From the NCBI GenBank assembly GCA_003868215.1, contig QWDQ01000022.1, forward strand, positions 124,001 through 188,000: DNA of 64,000 nt. The letters are read 5' to 3'. Below, one piece after another: positions 49,041-57,857 of this stretch. Each line of letters opens with the position of its first letter. Positions within the stretch are counted from its first letter, which is position 1. Source of the DNA: Pseudophaeomoniella oleicola. Its lineage: Eukaryota; Ascomycota; Eurotiomycetes; Phaeomoniellales; Phaeomoniellaceae. The position numbers were made by a program, and so were the translations under genes. Under the pieces are notes generated by a model. That model had not been told where the DNA came from. It did not search any database and was given only the letters and a program-made list of their open reading frames with translations.

Positions 49041-50096
49041 TCCTTTGATCAGATCACAAACTATTCCTTGCCGTATAACATGAATCTTATCAAGTCACTT
49101 AATCCTCGCTTTTCGCCCACAGGATAGCACGCCCTCAAAAGATAGTGATATGATTTGATGGGATGTTGGGCAGAAGAGGCGCCGAGGCGCTTAGTCACTG
49201 ACAATTACATTTTGCCTTCATCTCCGGATTCTTTGGAAAGTCTAGATTAGTTTTATCCACCGCGTTGACTTTTTCTCTCTCTTTCCCACTCCGCAGTTTG
49301 ATTTGATTCCTCCCTTTGTTTGAGCTAGGCTTCATTCATGGCGGGCTGGCGCTAGATTCCAGCTAATAGGATGCCCATTCTATTTCTAGGAGGACCTTTG
49401 GGAAGGTGGATTGTCTAGACTCTGATGCCTCTCTTCTGTTGGGACTAGGATCGTTTCACAGCATCATGGGCGACATTGGTCCATCTCCCCTTCCGGTACA
49501 GTATCAGCACTGTGGGTTATCTGCATGCGTACGTCTTTCTCCCGCTAAGCCGTATAGCCGTGCCATTAATGCGTCTTTCATTGGGGGGTTCTCGATGTGA
49601 TGAAAGCTACGTGATGAAAGCTCGTTGCTATATATCATTTAGCCACATACGGTGGTGAGCTCCTATGCGCTTTCAGTCTACTTCTCGAACCATCTGCCGC
49701 TCACTACAGCAGCTGGAGAAGCAATGCATCCTCTTGTTGCAATGAGCGAGCTGACGATTCATCACTTTGACCAGCAGCACGCCTTTACGATCTAGCTGAT
49801 TGATAGAGTCACGACTTCCCATGTCCCCTTGCACTCCTGAGCCTGGAGTGTAGAGCTGGGATAGCATCGAGGCTGTGCGGCTAGGAACTATGAACTATGA
49901 ATGGAGCTCCCCAGGTTTGGTGGCAGCCTTCCAGAACAAAGTTCAGCCTAGAAATGCAGACAAATGCGCTTTCTCTTTGCTGACTTTTGACTTCGTTGCC
50001 GGTCCCGCCACCCCGGATCTTTCGATGATCTTTCGATCTAAATGATTACTTCCATCACCATCGCCGAAATGATTCTCATTTCCCTTCATCTCTATC

Positions 50097-51833
50097 ATGG
50101 ATCAGGATCAAAATAAAGAGGCCGCCGACCTAGAGCACGATGAAGCCGTGGCGACCAACGACCGACTTGGTCAGATGGGACATCTTGCTGCCCAAGAAGA
50201 CCATCAGATCTCAAAATGGCAGTCGTTGAAGCAGGATAGATGGGCCGTTGCTTGGTGTCTCTTCGCCGTTTGGACCACCATCCTCGTCAGTTTCGAGAAT
50301 CAGGCGACGTCTTCGGTGATCGGTATCCCCGAATTTCGCAAAGACTTTGGTCATTACTTGCCGTCGGATGGAAGTTATGTGTTACCGGCAACATGGCAAT
50401 CAGCTTTTAGCGGAGGACCTCAGGCATCGTGAGTACATTCCATCAAATGTCGCCTGTCCTCCATCGTGATGGACGCTGACATGAGGTATGCAGCTCCGCC
50501 GTTGGAGCTCTCATTGCAGGCCAACTGGCGGATTGGCTTGGTCGCAAGAGAACATTGATGTTGTCACTTCTTGTTTCCTATGCTGCCATCACAATGGAAT
50601 TCGTCTCGACAACCAACGAGCTCTTCTTTGGTGGCAAGTTTCTCAACGGTTTCGCTGTCGGTACCATGGCCAGCCTTTGCACCACATACCTCGGAGAGAT
50701 CTCACCACATGCCCTTCGTGGCGTCCTGACCTGTACGATAGCTCTAGCTTACATCATCGGTCCATTCGTCGTTGCCCTGATAGTCAATTACACGGGCACC
50801 GTCTCTAGCCGATGGGCGTACCGGTCTATTTTCCTTTCCCAATACGGGTTTGCCGCCATTTCGACCATTTTTGTCCCCTTCATGCCGGAAAGTCCTTGGT
50901 GGCTGGTCAACACTGGCAACGAGGAAAAGGCTCTCCGCAGTTTAATCCGACTCGGATACAAAGATGGCAGAGAGACTAAGCGTCTTGCCTTGATCAAACT
51001 TACCCTCGAAGAGATCCGTCGTGAAACTGACGGTGTGACCTACCTTGAATGCTTCCGCCGTTCCAACCTTCGCCGGACCATCGTCAGCGTCGCACCATAC
51101 TGCATCCTGGCACTATGCGGTGTCGTTTTTATCGCTGGCTATACCACCTACTACGCACAGCTTGCTGGCTACAGCACTGCAATGAGTTTTAAACTCTTCA
51201 TTGCTCTTCAAACAGCCTCCGTGTTTGGAAATATCTGCTCGTGGTTTCTTGTTGATCGTTTTGGTCGACGTACTCTTGCGTTGTGGGGTACTGGATTGCT
51301 CGCCGTCCTCCTCATGGTCACTGGCGGACTCGCCACAGTTCGAAACCCAAACTATATCAGAGGCGCTATCTCGTTGATGGTTCTATACGGATGGCTGTAC
51401 AACATCACCATCGGCGCTGTTGCGTTTAATCTTCTCACTGAAGTCGCCACCTCACGACTTCGAGCCAAGACTATCGCTATCGGTATTTTCCTCCAAAATG
51501 CACTCTTCATGATGTGGAGTTTCGTTATTCCCTATCTTTTCAACCCAGATCATGCCAATCTCGGCGCCAAGGTGCGTGTCCCTCCTCCTCTTCCACTCCC
51601 GACCTCTTACTAACAGTAAAAAGATCTCATTCATCTTCGGCGGCCTCTCCGTCCTCTCCTTCATCTACCTCTACTTATACCAAGTCGAGACGGCGAACCG
51701 GTCTTACGAAGAACTCGACGAGCTCTTCATGAAGAGAGTCCCCGCGCGGAAATTCAACAAGCACTACCTCACCGACGCCGAGACGAGGGGCAGGGAAGCG
51801 CTGAGAAAATTCTCCGTCAGTACGACATGTTGA
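50097..51833 (+). CDS. MFS sugar transporter (maltose/hexose permease type)
   Basis: Proton-sugar symporter of the plasma membrane. Exons 50097-50428, 50494-51571 and 51624-51833 give 539 residues; introns are 65 and 52 bp. The soluble N-terminus is about 45 residues, then twelve predicted membrane helices. Sugar-porter motifs: GALIAGQLADWLGRKRT after helix 2, PESPWWLV before the central loop, VDRFGRRTL after helix 8, and FNLLTEVATSRLRAKT in the C-half. These match the fungal maltose permease/alpha-glucoside transporter subgroup, but the substrate could also be a pentose or oligosaccharide. The GH51 gene just upstream makes arabinose or arabino-oligosaccharide a candidate, by inference only. 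Confidence 0.93.
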
Positions 51834-52059
51834 GTTAGATCAGATAGGTAGGTTACCTAGTTAGGTTATGTATGTATGTACGCGGAACGAAATGAAAAGG
51901 AATTTTTTTTTGGAATGCAGGATTCTTCCTTCCCAAATAATACTCTGCCTGGCCCTTTCTTCCTATTACTTATACCCAAGTATCTATTAGATACCTCCCC
52001 GAATTCCCGCTTCCTTTTTTCCTTCCCCCTCTCGCTTTCCTCTAGACCTTTACCAATAT

Positions 52060-52108
52060 CTCCTACCTGCCTACCTAGGTACCTACCTACCTACCTACCT
52101 ACCTACCT
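52060..52108. repeat. (TACC)n microsatellite with a CCTAGG core
   Basis: About eleven TACC-like units, broken once by the palindrome CCTAGG. Confidence 0.88.
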
Positions 52109-52176
52109 TTTTTTACAATCATGTAATTAATTGAATCAACATGCGAGAGTTTAAAAACCCCCCCTTTTCTTAAATG

Positions 52177-52192
52177 TTTTTTTTTTTTTTTT
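52177..52192. repeat. Poly-T tract
   Basis: Sixteen consecutive T on the plus strand, in the 3' flank of CWC22. Confidence 0.9.
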
Positions 52193-52451
52193 CACCGGGG
52201 TAGTGTAAAAGATCGATCAGACAGACAGACAGAGTGAGAAGAGAAGAGAAACGACACGACACGAGAGAGAAAGGAGGAGGAGGAGGAGGAAGACACTTAT
52301 TCTTACGATAGATACTGTAAGAGGGGAGACGGGAGAGGGGAATAAAGAGAAAAAAAGAGAGAGGGAGAGAAAGGGGTTGGATTTGGATCGCAAGGCCATT
52401 TATTAGTCCACCTAAGATGATTATTTTTGGAGTGGTCCCGGGGGAGGGAAG

Positions 52452-52482
52452 GTATATATATATAAAAAAAGGGGGGGGGGGG
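52452..52482. repeat. Stacked (TA)n, A7 and G12 homopolymers
   Basis: Three simple tracts directly adjoining each other, ending in about twelve consecutive G. Confidence 0.88.
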
Positions 52483-52622
52483 TATTCCACATTGTTGCAA
52501 GCTTTCCTTTCATTCATCGTTCTGCTTTCTTGTTTTCGGCTCCCAAATTCCAAATCTCGCTAGCATTACAAAGCAAAATACCTAGGTATCTCGGTTACTA
52601 ACTACTAACTACTACCTACTAC

Positions 52623-55337
52623 CTACAAATAATCCGAAGCTCTAGCTCTTCCACCGTCACGCTCTCTCCCCTTTCCCTTTCCCTTTCCCTCTCTTGGACC
52701 CACTGGTGAGTGTCGACGAGCACCGTTATTGCGTCGAGCTGGAGGGGATCGAGGGGAGCGCGAGACTCGGTCGTCGTCGTCGTCGGATCCTGAAGATGTG
52801 TTTCGCCTGGCTCGGGTAGGTGGAGGCAAAGTGGGGGATCGAGAATCGCTTAGACTGCGACCGCCGCGGTGAGGGAGGTTAGATCGAGGCTGGAGAGGAG
52901 GGGGACTGTCTACGACGCGTTTGGTTTTGGTTTTCGAATGCTTTGGCGGAGATGGGGATCGGGAAAGACTCGGGTCGTCGCGACGAGTTCGTCGGGGAGG
53001 AGGATGGTCCTCGTTTCTGCGTCGTCGCGGTGGTGGCGATGGTGATCTTGATGGGGATGGACGGCGTCCGCCCTTCGCTCTTTTATAAGAATCACGACTA
53101 CTCACGGAATCGTAAGATGCCGACCTCGCTCTTCCTCGAGTTTTAGGAGGTGACCGTGAAGGCGACGGTGTGTACGAGGGTGACCTCCGTCTGCTCTTCG
53201 ACTTCGGTGCAGGGGAAGGTGATCGCGACGAGGAATAGCTGCGTGCTCGTCGACGTGGCGGGGTTCTTGAGCGCGAAGGGCTTCTGCTATAGCTGTAGCT
53301 CCGACGTCGGCTAGTATCACGTACAGGTCTTCTATCTCGTCTTGGCGTAGGTGAACGTGAGCGAGAATAGCTGGAATACGAAGAGTATGAAGAGCGGCTA
53401 CCGACAGATTCCGAGTCGGAGACGTCTTTCGCAACAGGCAGGGCAGGCGGTGCCGGTTTTGGGAGATTTTTCAAGTACTCCCGCATATCTTCAGTCAAGG
53501 CGCCTAAGCCAACGCTTGTAAAGTAATTGATAGAGAACCTTGTGTTTCTTGGGTTGTCTGTTGGGAAGATTCCTTCAAAGCTTGGCTTCAATATCTCGTC
53601 TCTGAACCTTTCCTGCAGTTTCGGCAGACCCAAGGCTTCGGCCAAGTCCTGGAACAAGATCTTGATAAAGATACGGCTACTTGAGGTCGTTTCCTCTTCG
53701 TTCAGATGAACTACAGATAGAACGTGCCATCCTATAGCGTCGCTGCTAAACATATGACCGAAGAAACGGGCAATATTTCGCAATCGGTTGGTCTCATAGC
53801 GGTGTATTGTGTCGTAGTATTTGGCGAAAGATTGTTCAAACAGATCCAGCCACAGTCTGTTGAGTTTTGCAAATCGCTCTCCAATGAGACCGTAGAACTT
53901 GGAGTAGGTCTTCTCCTGCGAACAACATTCGATGATCATCGATGGAAGTTCCTCTTCCTGTCCAGCCGGCAGATTGACTTTCATCAATTTGTGACAGCAT
54001 TCTTCGAAATCAATACTGGACATGATGGTCAAGTAGATCGTCCTTCGCAGGTTGACCAGATCCGTATTGCTCTGGTCTTTGATCTCCATCTGTTTGTCCT
54101 GTTGCGCTTCCTCGTCGTCCGAGCTTTCTTCAGAGCCAGATTCGTCGTCCTCTTCATCGCTGGCCTCTCCTAGAATTTCTGCTTTGAGTTTCCTATATGC
54201 CTCTTCGTGCTCTTCCCATTCTGGATCATACTTGAAGATATTCAGGCCGTCTTGCACGTCAATCTCGTCATCCAAGCCGGTTCTGTGGGTAATCTGATCC
54301 TCTTCCTCGACAAGATCCAAATCCTCTTTTATGGCTGGATTATCTTTATAACGGTCTCTGCGGACTTGGAACAGAACTTCAATCATGTATTGCACACGCT
54401 TGTCGATGTCGGCCTCGTGCAAGATACTCCTGAATTGGTCGAAGACTGCCAAAGCGATGGGTTGACTCATTTCCTCCAGATGCTGGCCCACTTCCCTCGT
54501 CAGACCAACCGCAATTTCAACGCTGTCATCCGTTGGCTTATGTAGCAACAGAAGGAGAATCTGCGCTGCTACCATCTCATGCGCGACCTGCTGATTAACA
54601 AGATGTGCGATGAAAGTTGTTGATGATACGCAGACAGCCTTGTCGTTACGCTTGAAGGCCTTTCGAAATTGAACGACCAGCCTGTTCAGAAGTAATTCTC
54701 CAACCTGGGGTAGCTTCGTGTTGACAATAGCTGCCATAGCAGCATATATTGGAGTGAACGGCAAACTCGCGGCCTGTGCTTTCATGATACTTCTGCAGAA
54801 GAGACCTCTCCCGCGGATCAAATTCTCGCCGAAGAGTTCTGGTACTATGTATTTGATGTTTGAGACGTTGATCTTGTTGATCAGACCGTTTATCGACTTC
54901 TTGAGCGCTTCCCAGGCCATTCGCTGATACTCCTTGCTCGTCTTATCGGTAATTTGGGCCTGCAGCGCTCGTAAACGTGCCGGAGGAATATAGGTTCCCC
55001 CCGATCGCATATTCAGGAGCTTTTCGTATTCGGCTTTTGCAGCAGCTTGTTTCTCTTCTTCGGTCAATAGCTTCTTCTCTTTGACCTCCTCTCTCTGGCG
55101 ACCCCGTAATCTCTCCGCCAAATAGCGCGCTCGCTCGTCTGGGGCCTGTCCATCTCCACGCGGTTGCCTATCGCCATCCCGTTCAGGGCGCCGTGGAGGG
55201 GAGCGCTGCCGTCTCGGTGATGGAGATCGAGAAGGCGGTGAACGTTTACGAGATCCTGAAGCTTTAGGCGAATACGACCCTGCCGGCGGCGGCGTAGGTA
55301 GTCGCACCGCAGACTGAAGCACTACTGGGTCCGACAT
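52623..55337 (-). CDS. CWC22: Pre-mRNA-splicing factor Cwc22
   Basis: Spliceosome component that escorts eIF4A3 to the exon junction complex and is needed for the catalytic steps. Intronless; from the chosen ATG (MSDPVVLQSAVRLPTPPP) it has 904 residues. The frame is open 56 codons further upstream, but that part is unlike the family. An RS/Pro-rich head is followed by the MIF4G domain (about 140-340; SINGLINKINVSNIKYIVPE, LIRGRGLFCRSIMKAQ). An acidic Ser stretch comes next (EEDDESGSEESSDDEE), then the MA3 domain (about 425-560; NLRRTIYLTIMSSIDFEECC). From about 640 to the end lies an RS domain of about 265 residues, which the short budding-yeast protein lacks. Divergent from DPM2. Confidence 0.96.
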   Translation of the reverse strand: MSDPVVLQSAVRLPTPPPAGSYSPKASGSRKRSPPSRSPSPRRQRSPPRRPERDGDRQPRGDGQAPDERARYLAERLRGRQREEVKEKKLLTEEEKQAAAKAEYEKLLNMRSGGTYIPPARLRALQAQITDKTSKEYQRMAWEALKKSINGLINKINVSNIKYIVPELFGENLIRGRGLFCRSIMKAQAASLPFTPIYAAMAAIVNTKLPQVGELLLNRLVVQFRKAFKRNDKAVCVSSTTFIAHLVNQQVAHEMVAAQILLLLLHKPTDDSVEIAVGLTREVGQHLEEMSQPIALAVFDQFRSILHEADIDKRVQYMIEVLFQVRRDRYKDNPAIKEDLDLVEEEDQITHRTGLDDEIDVQDGLNIFKYDPEWEEHEEAYRKLKAEILGEASDEEDDESGSEESSDDEEAQQDKQMEIKDQSNTDLVNLRRTIYLTIMSSIDFEECCHKLMKVNLPAGQEEELPSMIIECCSQEKTYSKFYGLIGERFAKLNRLWLDLFEQSFAKYYDTIHRYETNRLRNIARFFGHMFSSDAIGWHVLSVVHLNEEETTSSSRIFIKILFQDLAEALGLPKLQERFRDEILKPSFEGIFPTDNPRNTRFSINYFTSVGLGALTEDMREYLKNLPKPAPPALPVAKDVSDSESVGSRSSYSSYSSYSRSRSPTPRRDRRPVRDTSRRRSYSYSRSPSRSRTPPRRRARSYSSSRSPSPAPKSKSRRRSPSYTPSPSRSPPKTRGRARSASYDSVSSRDSYKRAKGGRRPSPSRSPSPPPRRRRNEDHPPPRRTRRDDPSLSRSPSPPKHSKTKTKRVVDSPPPLQPRSNLPHRGGRSLSDSRSPTLPPPTRARRNTSSGSDDDDDRVSRSPRSPPARRNNGARRHSPVGPREGKGKGKGRERDGGRARASDYL

Positions 55338-55656
55338 ATCTGGGAAACGCACCACTCTGTGGCTGCAGTGTGGCCGTATTGCGCCTTTCTGACAGTGTGT
55401 CGCTTCGGTTGAAGGATGGTCGCAGCTGGTAAGTGATGACGGTCCGGCGACAGAAATTCTGAGGCTACAAATGTCCCACAGGACCTTTCTCCACCTCCAC
55501 GCCAAGAAATGCGCGTGTCCTCAAGGGAGAGCTGTCGGTTGACAACGGATATTGTATATCGGTTCACTCGTTCAAGGTCTGCTTGTTTGCTGTTGAATGT
55601 GCATGAGGCACTTACGGATTCTGGGATAGTCAGGTCACCAACTTGGTTCATTCATT
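55338..55656. promoter_or_regulatory. Divergent promoter, CWC22 / DPM2
   Basis: A 319-bp spacer between the two start codons, so the genes share a compact promoter. No TATA box is evident, as is usual for such housekeeping pairs. Confidence 0.55.
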
Positions 55657-56043
55657 ATGGTAAGGGTTTATGTTTCCGATCTTCTCAATCATCAACTGTC
55701 GCTAATCAGCTACAAAGCTCGACAAAGTCATAGGTTCTGGTATGCTCATATTAGCAACTACGGTCTTCATATACTATACAGTATGGACACTTTTAATGGT
55801 GAGTCTAATCCTCTTCACTGTCTGGGACGACCGCTAACGATCGGTCTCCAGCCTTTTGTCGATGATGGCCACCCTCTTCACAATCTGTTCCCCCCTCGTG
55901 TCTGGGCCATACGCATCCCCGTTATTCTCATTCTCCTTGGCTCGGCTGTCGTGGGGTCTTTCTTGAGCATGGTTATGATTCGAAGTAATAGAAAGAAGGC
56001 TGCGAAGGCCAGAGCTGCGGCAGCAAGCAAGAAGAAGACTTAA
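55657..56043 (+). CDS. DPM2: Dolichol-phosphate mannosyltransferase subunit 2
   Basis: Small ER membrane subunit that stabilises the Dpm1 mannosyltransferase complex, which supplies dolichol-P-mannose for N-glycans, O-mannosylation and GPI anchors. The model has exons 55657-55659 (the ATG only), 55718-55798 and 55852-56043, giving 91 residues. Introns are 58 bp (GTAAGG..AAAG) and 53 bp (GTGAGT..CCAG), both phase 0. The protein starts MLDKVIGSGMLILATTVFIY and has two transmembrane helices separated by PFVDDGHPLHNLFPPR, the family signature. It ends in a Lys-rich tail (ASKKKT). The length matches the family. The three-base first coding exon is the odd part; the alternative is a start outside this frame, which I could not find. 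Confidence 0.9.
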   Translation: MVRVYVSDLLNHQLSLISYKARQSHRFWYAHISNYGLHILYSMDTFNGESNPLHCLGRPLTIGLQPFVDDGHPLHNLFPPRVWAIRIPVILILLGSAVVGSFLSMVMIRSNRKKAAKARAAAASKKKT

Positions 56044-56380
56044 ATATGTGGTTGGCATGACAAAAGCTGCGCGCATGTGCTGGGATCAGAACTGGTTCAA
56101 TATACAACCTTGGTTGTCACGAGATGACTATTCATCTTTGGGCGGTGCATTTTATTGGCGTTTGAACTTGGGAGGACCTCGTCAGACGGGTATGAGAGGG
56201 AGTCATTGCAAGGAAGCCGGACTGATTGAGCCAGCTTTCCTTACTGGTATAGTCTTCCTGACGTGTACAAGAAACAGTCAAGATGGACTTGGTAGATAGC
56301 TTGGACGGTATCTGCTAGAATCTCCTTGGGGAAGGGGTCGATGCTCACCTGGGAATCTACGTCCACCATAGCTATGAAGA

Positions 56381-56854
56381 TCAGCCACGCTTTTTTGACG
56401 CATTCAGCACAATGTCCTGGCAGTTGTCCTCGGCCTGCATCAAGAGGAGTCGTACCTGTCCTGGCCGAACTTTGAACACTGTATGTAAGCGTTGAAGCTG
56501 GTCAAGCTCGACAGGCAGATTCTGAAGGCGTAAGTCACAACGGTCAAGATAGGCACATTTTCCGACATTTCCGTGAGCCCACGGGCGGTTTTCCAATCCT
56601 GAAAGTTCAAGGTTGCTACCACCTTGGATCTCTGCCTATCAAGGTACCTCGCGGCTCCTAGATTATCAACATTTACCATATGGTTTAGGTTCGCAAAGGA
56701 ATGTGTGTCCGGAGCTGAATCCAAGTTTTACGTGATTGAATAAGGATAGTTCAGGTACCTGAGAAGTGGAATGTGGTGTGCCTGGATCAGGGATGAATGC
56801 GGCAAGGTAGGAGTTGATTGATTGGGAGAGGATGAACAGTTGCTGTCCCGCCAA
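56381..56854 (-). other. Possible unrecognised spliced gene, weak
   Basis: Several minus-strand frames look peptide-like: one starting MAGQQLFILSQSINSYLAAF (56854) and one ending LLLMQAEDNCQDIVLNAS plus KKRG (56381). Between them are CAG and GTACGA borders that could be splice sites (for example CTTCAG before LPVELDQLQRLHTVFKV). I could not build a single convincing chain and recognise no family. Confidence 0.2.
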
Positions 56855-57084
56855 TTATCGTCTTTCTGCTTTCGGAGCATATGATAAGAAACATTGAAGC
56901 ATCGAACAAGGACATATTATTATGATAGAAAGGATGCACGCGGGCAATCATGTCTTCTTCTTCTTATGCAACCAATCAAAGAGGAATTGAATCATTCAGA
57001 TACCAAATGAGACCAACTGATGTTGCCTTCCCCCGCCTGACACTCTGTTGACTCACCCTCGGTTGGTAAGGTATTGTAATTATG

Positions 57085-57120
57085 TACCTTACCTAGGTAC
57101 CTTACCTAGGTACCTTACCT
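57085..57120. repeat. Tandem 13-mer with palindromic CCTAGG
   Basis: About 2.8 copies of TACCTTACCTAGG, followed by a diverged unit. Each unit holds the palindrome CCTAGG and resembles the TACC/TAGG family elsewhere. Confidence 0.88.
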
Positions 57121-57857
57121 AACCGACCTAGGTACTTTACTTAAGCATAACTCTCCAAGGTAACTTAACTGAGACACTTTAACAGGTAGGTATGTTGATG
57201 TAATTAACTGGCTTAACTGGCTCGGTGGCTTTCCTGGTGTCTTTTAGTTAAACAGAGGCGGAAGTGGAGGTTACCGTTATCGTTACCTTAACTAACCCGC
57301 AATTGATCATGTCGCATGCATGCCAACCAACTCGTTCCATCCCACTCCCATCATCATGATCATCATCATCGTACATACACTCTCTTTCCCCTCCATCTGA
57401 CCCAGTCATACTGTATTCAACCCACTTTGCACAACACCTCTCTTCCAAATTGACCACCTCAGAAGCTTGCCCACGCCCACTATATCTTATCTGTCCAAAT
57501 TGGAGTGTCATCGCTATCATCTGCCATTTGAACGTCTTCTGGGAGAAGAGGACTCAGCTGCCCTGCGTCACCTGCGGGAATACGTCTCCCCGCATAGACC
57601 AAGGTCAGTCTTGTATATCACAGCCTCCAACCACCTTGCATCACACCCCAGGACTTACTCCGTAGATGCTTCCTCTGCTTTCTGGCTGGTATTGATGCAG
57701 CTATTGACTGTTTACTGACTCGACAAACAGGTTGAAGCGCTACCACCGCTAGTACTCGTGGGACTCAAGACGCGGTTCCCCCTAACCGACAGGCGTCAGT
57801 GAACGAGCGGGCAACAGGGCCTTCTTCATTGAAGCCCTTTGCCTTTGACAACATTGG

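Larger units (their letters stand above)
48312..50096. other. 1.8-kb intergenic region with short repeats
   Basis: It should hold the promoter of the sugar transporter. It has three simple repeats, listed separately, and a pyrimidine-rich stretch at 49261-49320. Frames (48852-49127 and others) have no recognisable features. Confidence 0.45.
51834..52622. other. Convergent intergenic region, repeat- and homopolymer-rich
   Basis: A 789-bp tail-to-tail region. In order: TAGG/TATG repeats (51845-51880), T-rich stretches, a TACC run (52060-52108), T16 (52177-52192), CAGA and GGA runs (52216-52290), a TA-A7-G12 stack (52452-52482) and CTA/ACTACC units (52595-52627). Frames across this are repeat translations. 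Confidence 0.7.
56044..57857. other. 1.8-kb intergenic region
   Basis: Between DPM2 and the BCAS3-like gene, both plus strand. It contains a possible unrecognised minus-strand gene (56381-56854, listed separately), a tandem 13-mer (57085-57120) and a CAT/ATC-rich stretch near 57351-57372. Confidence 0.45.
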
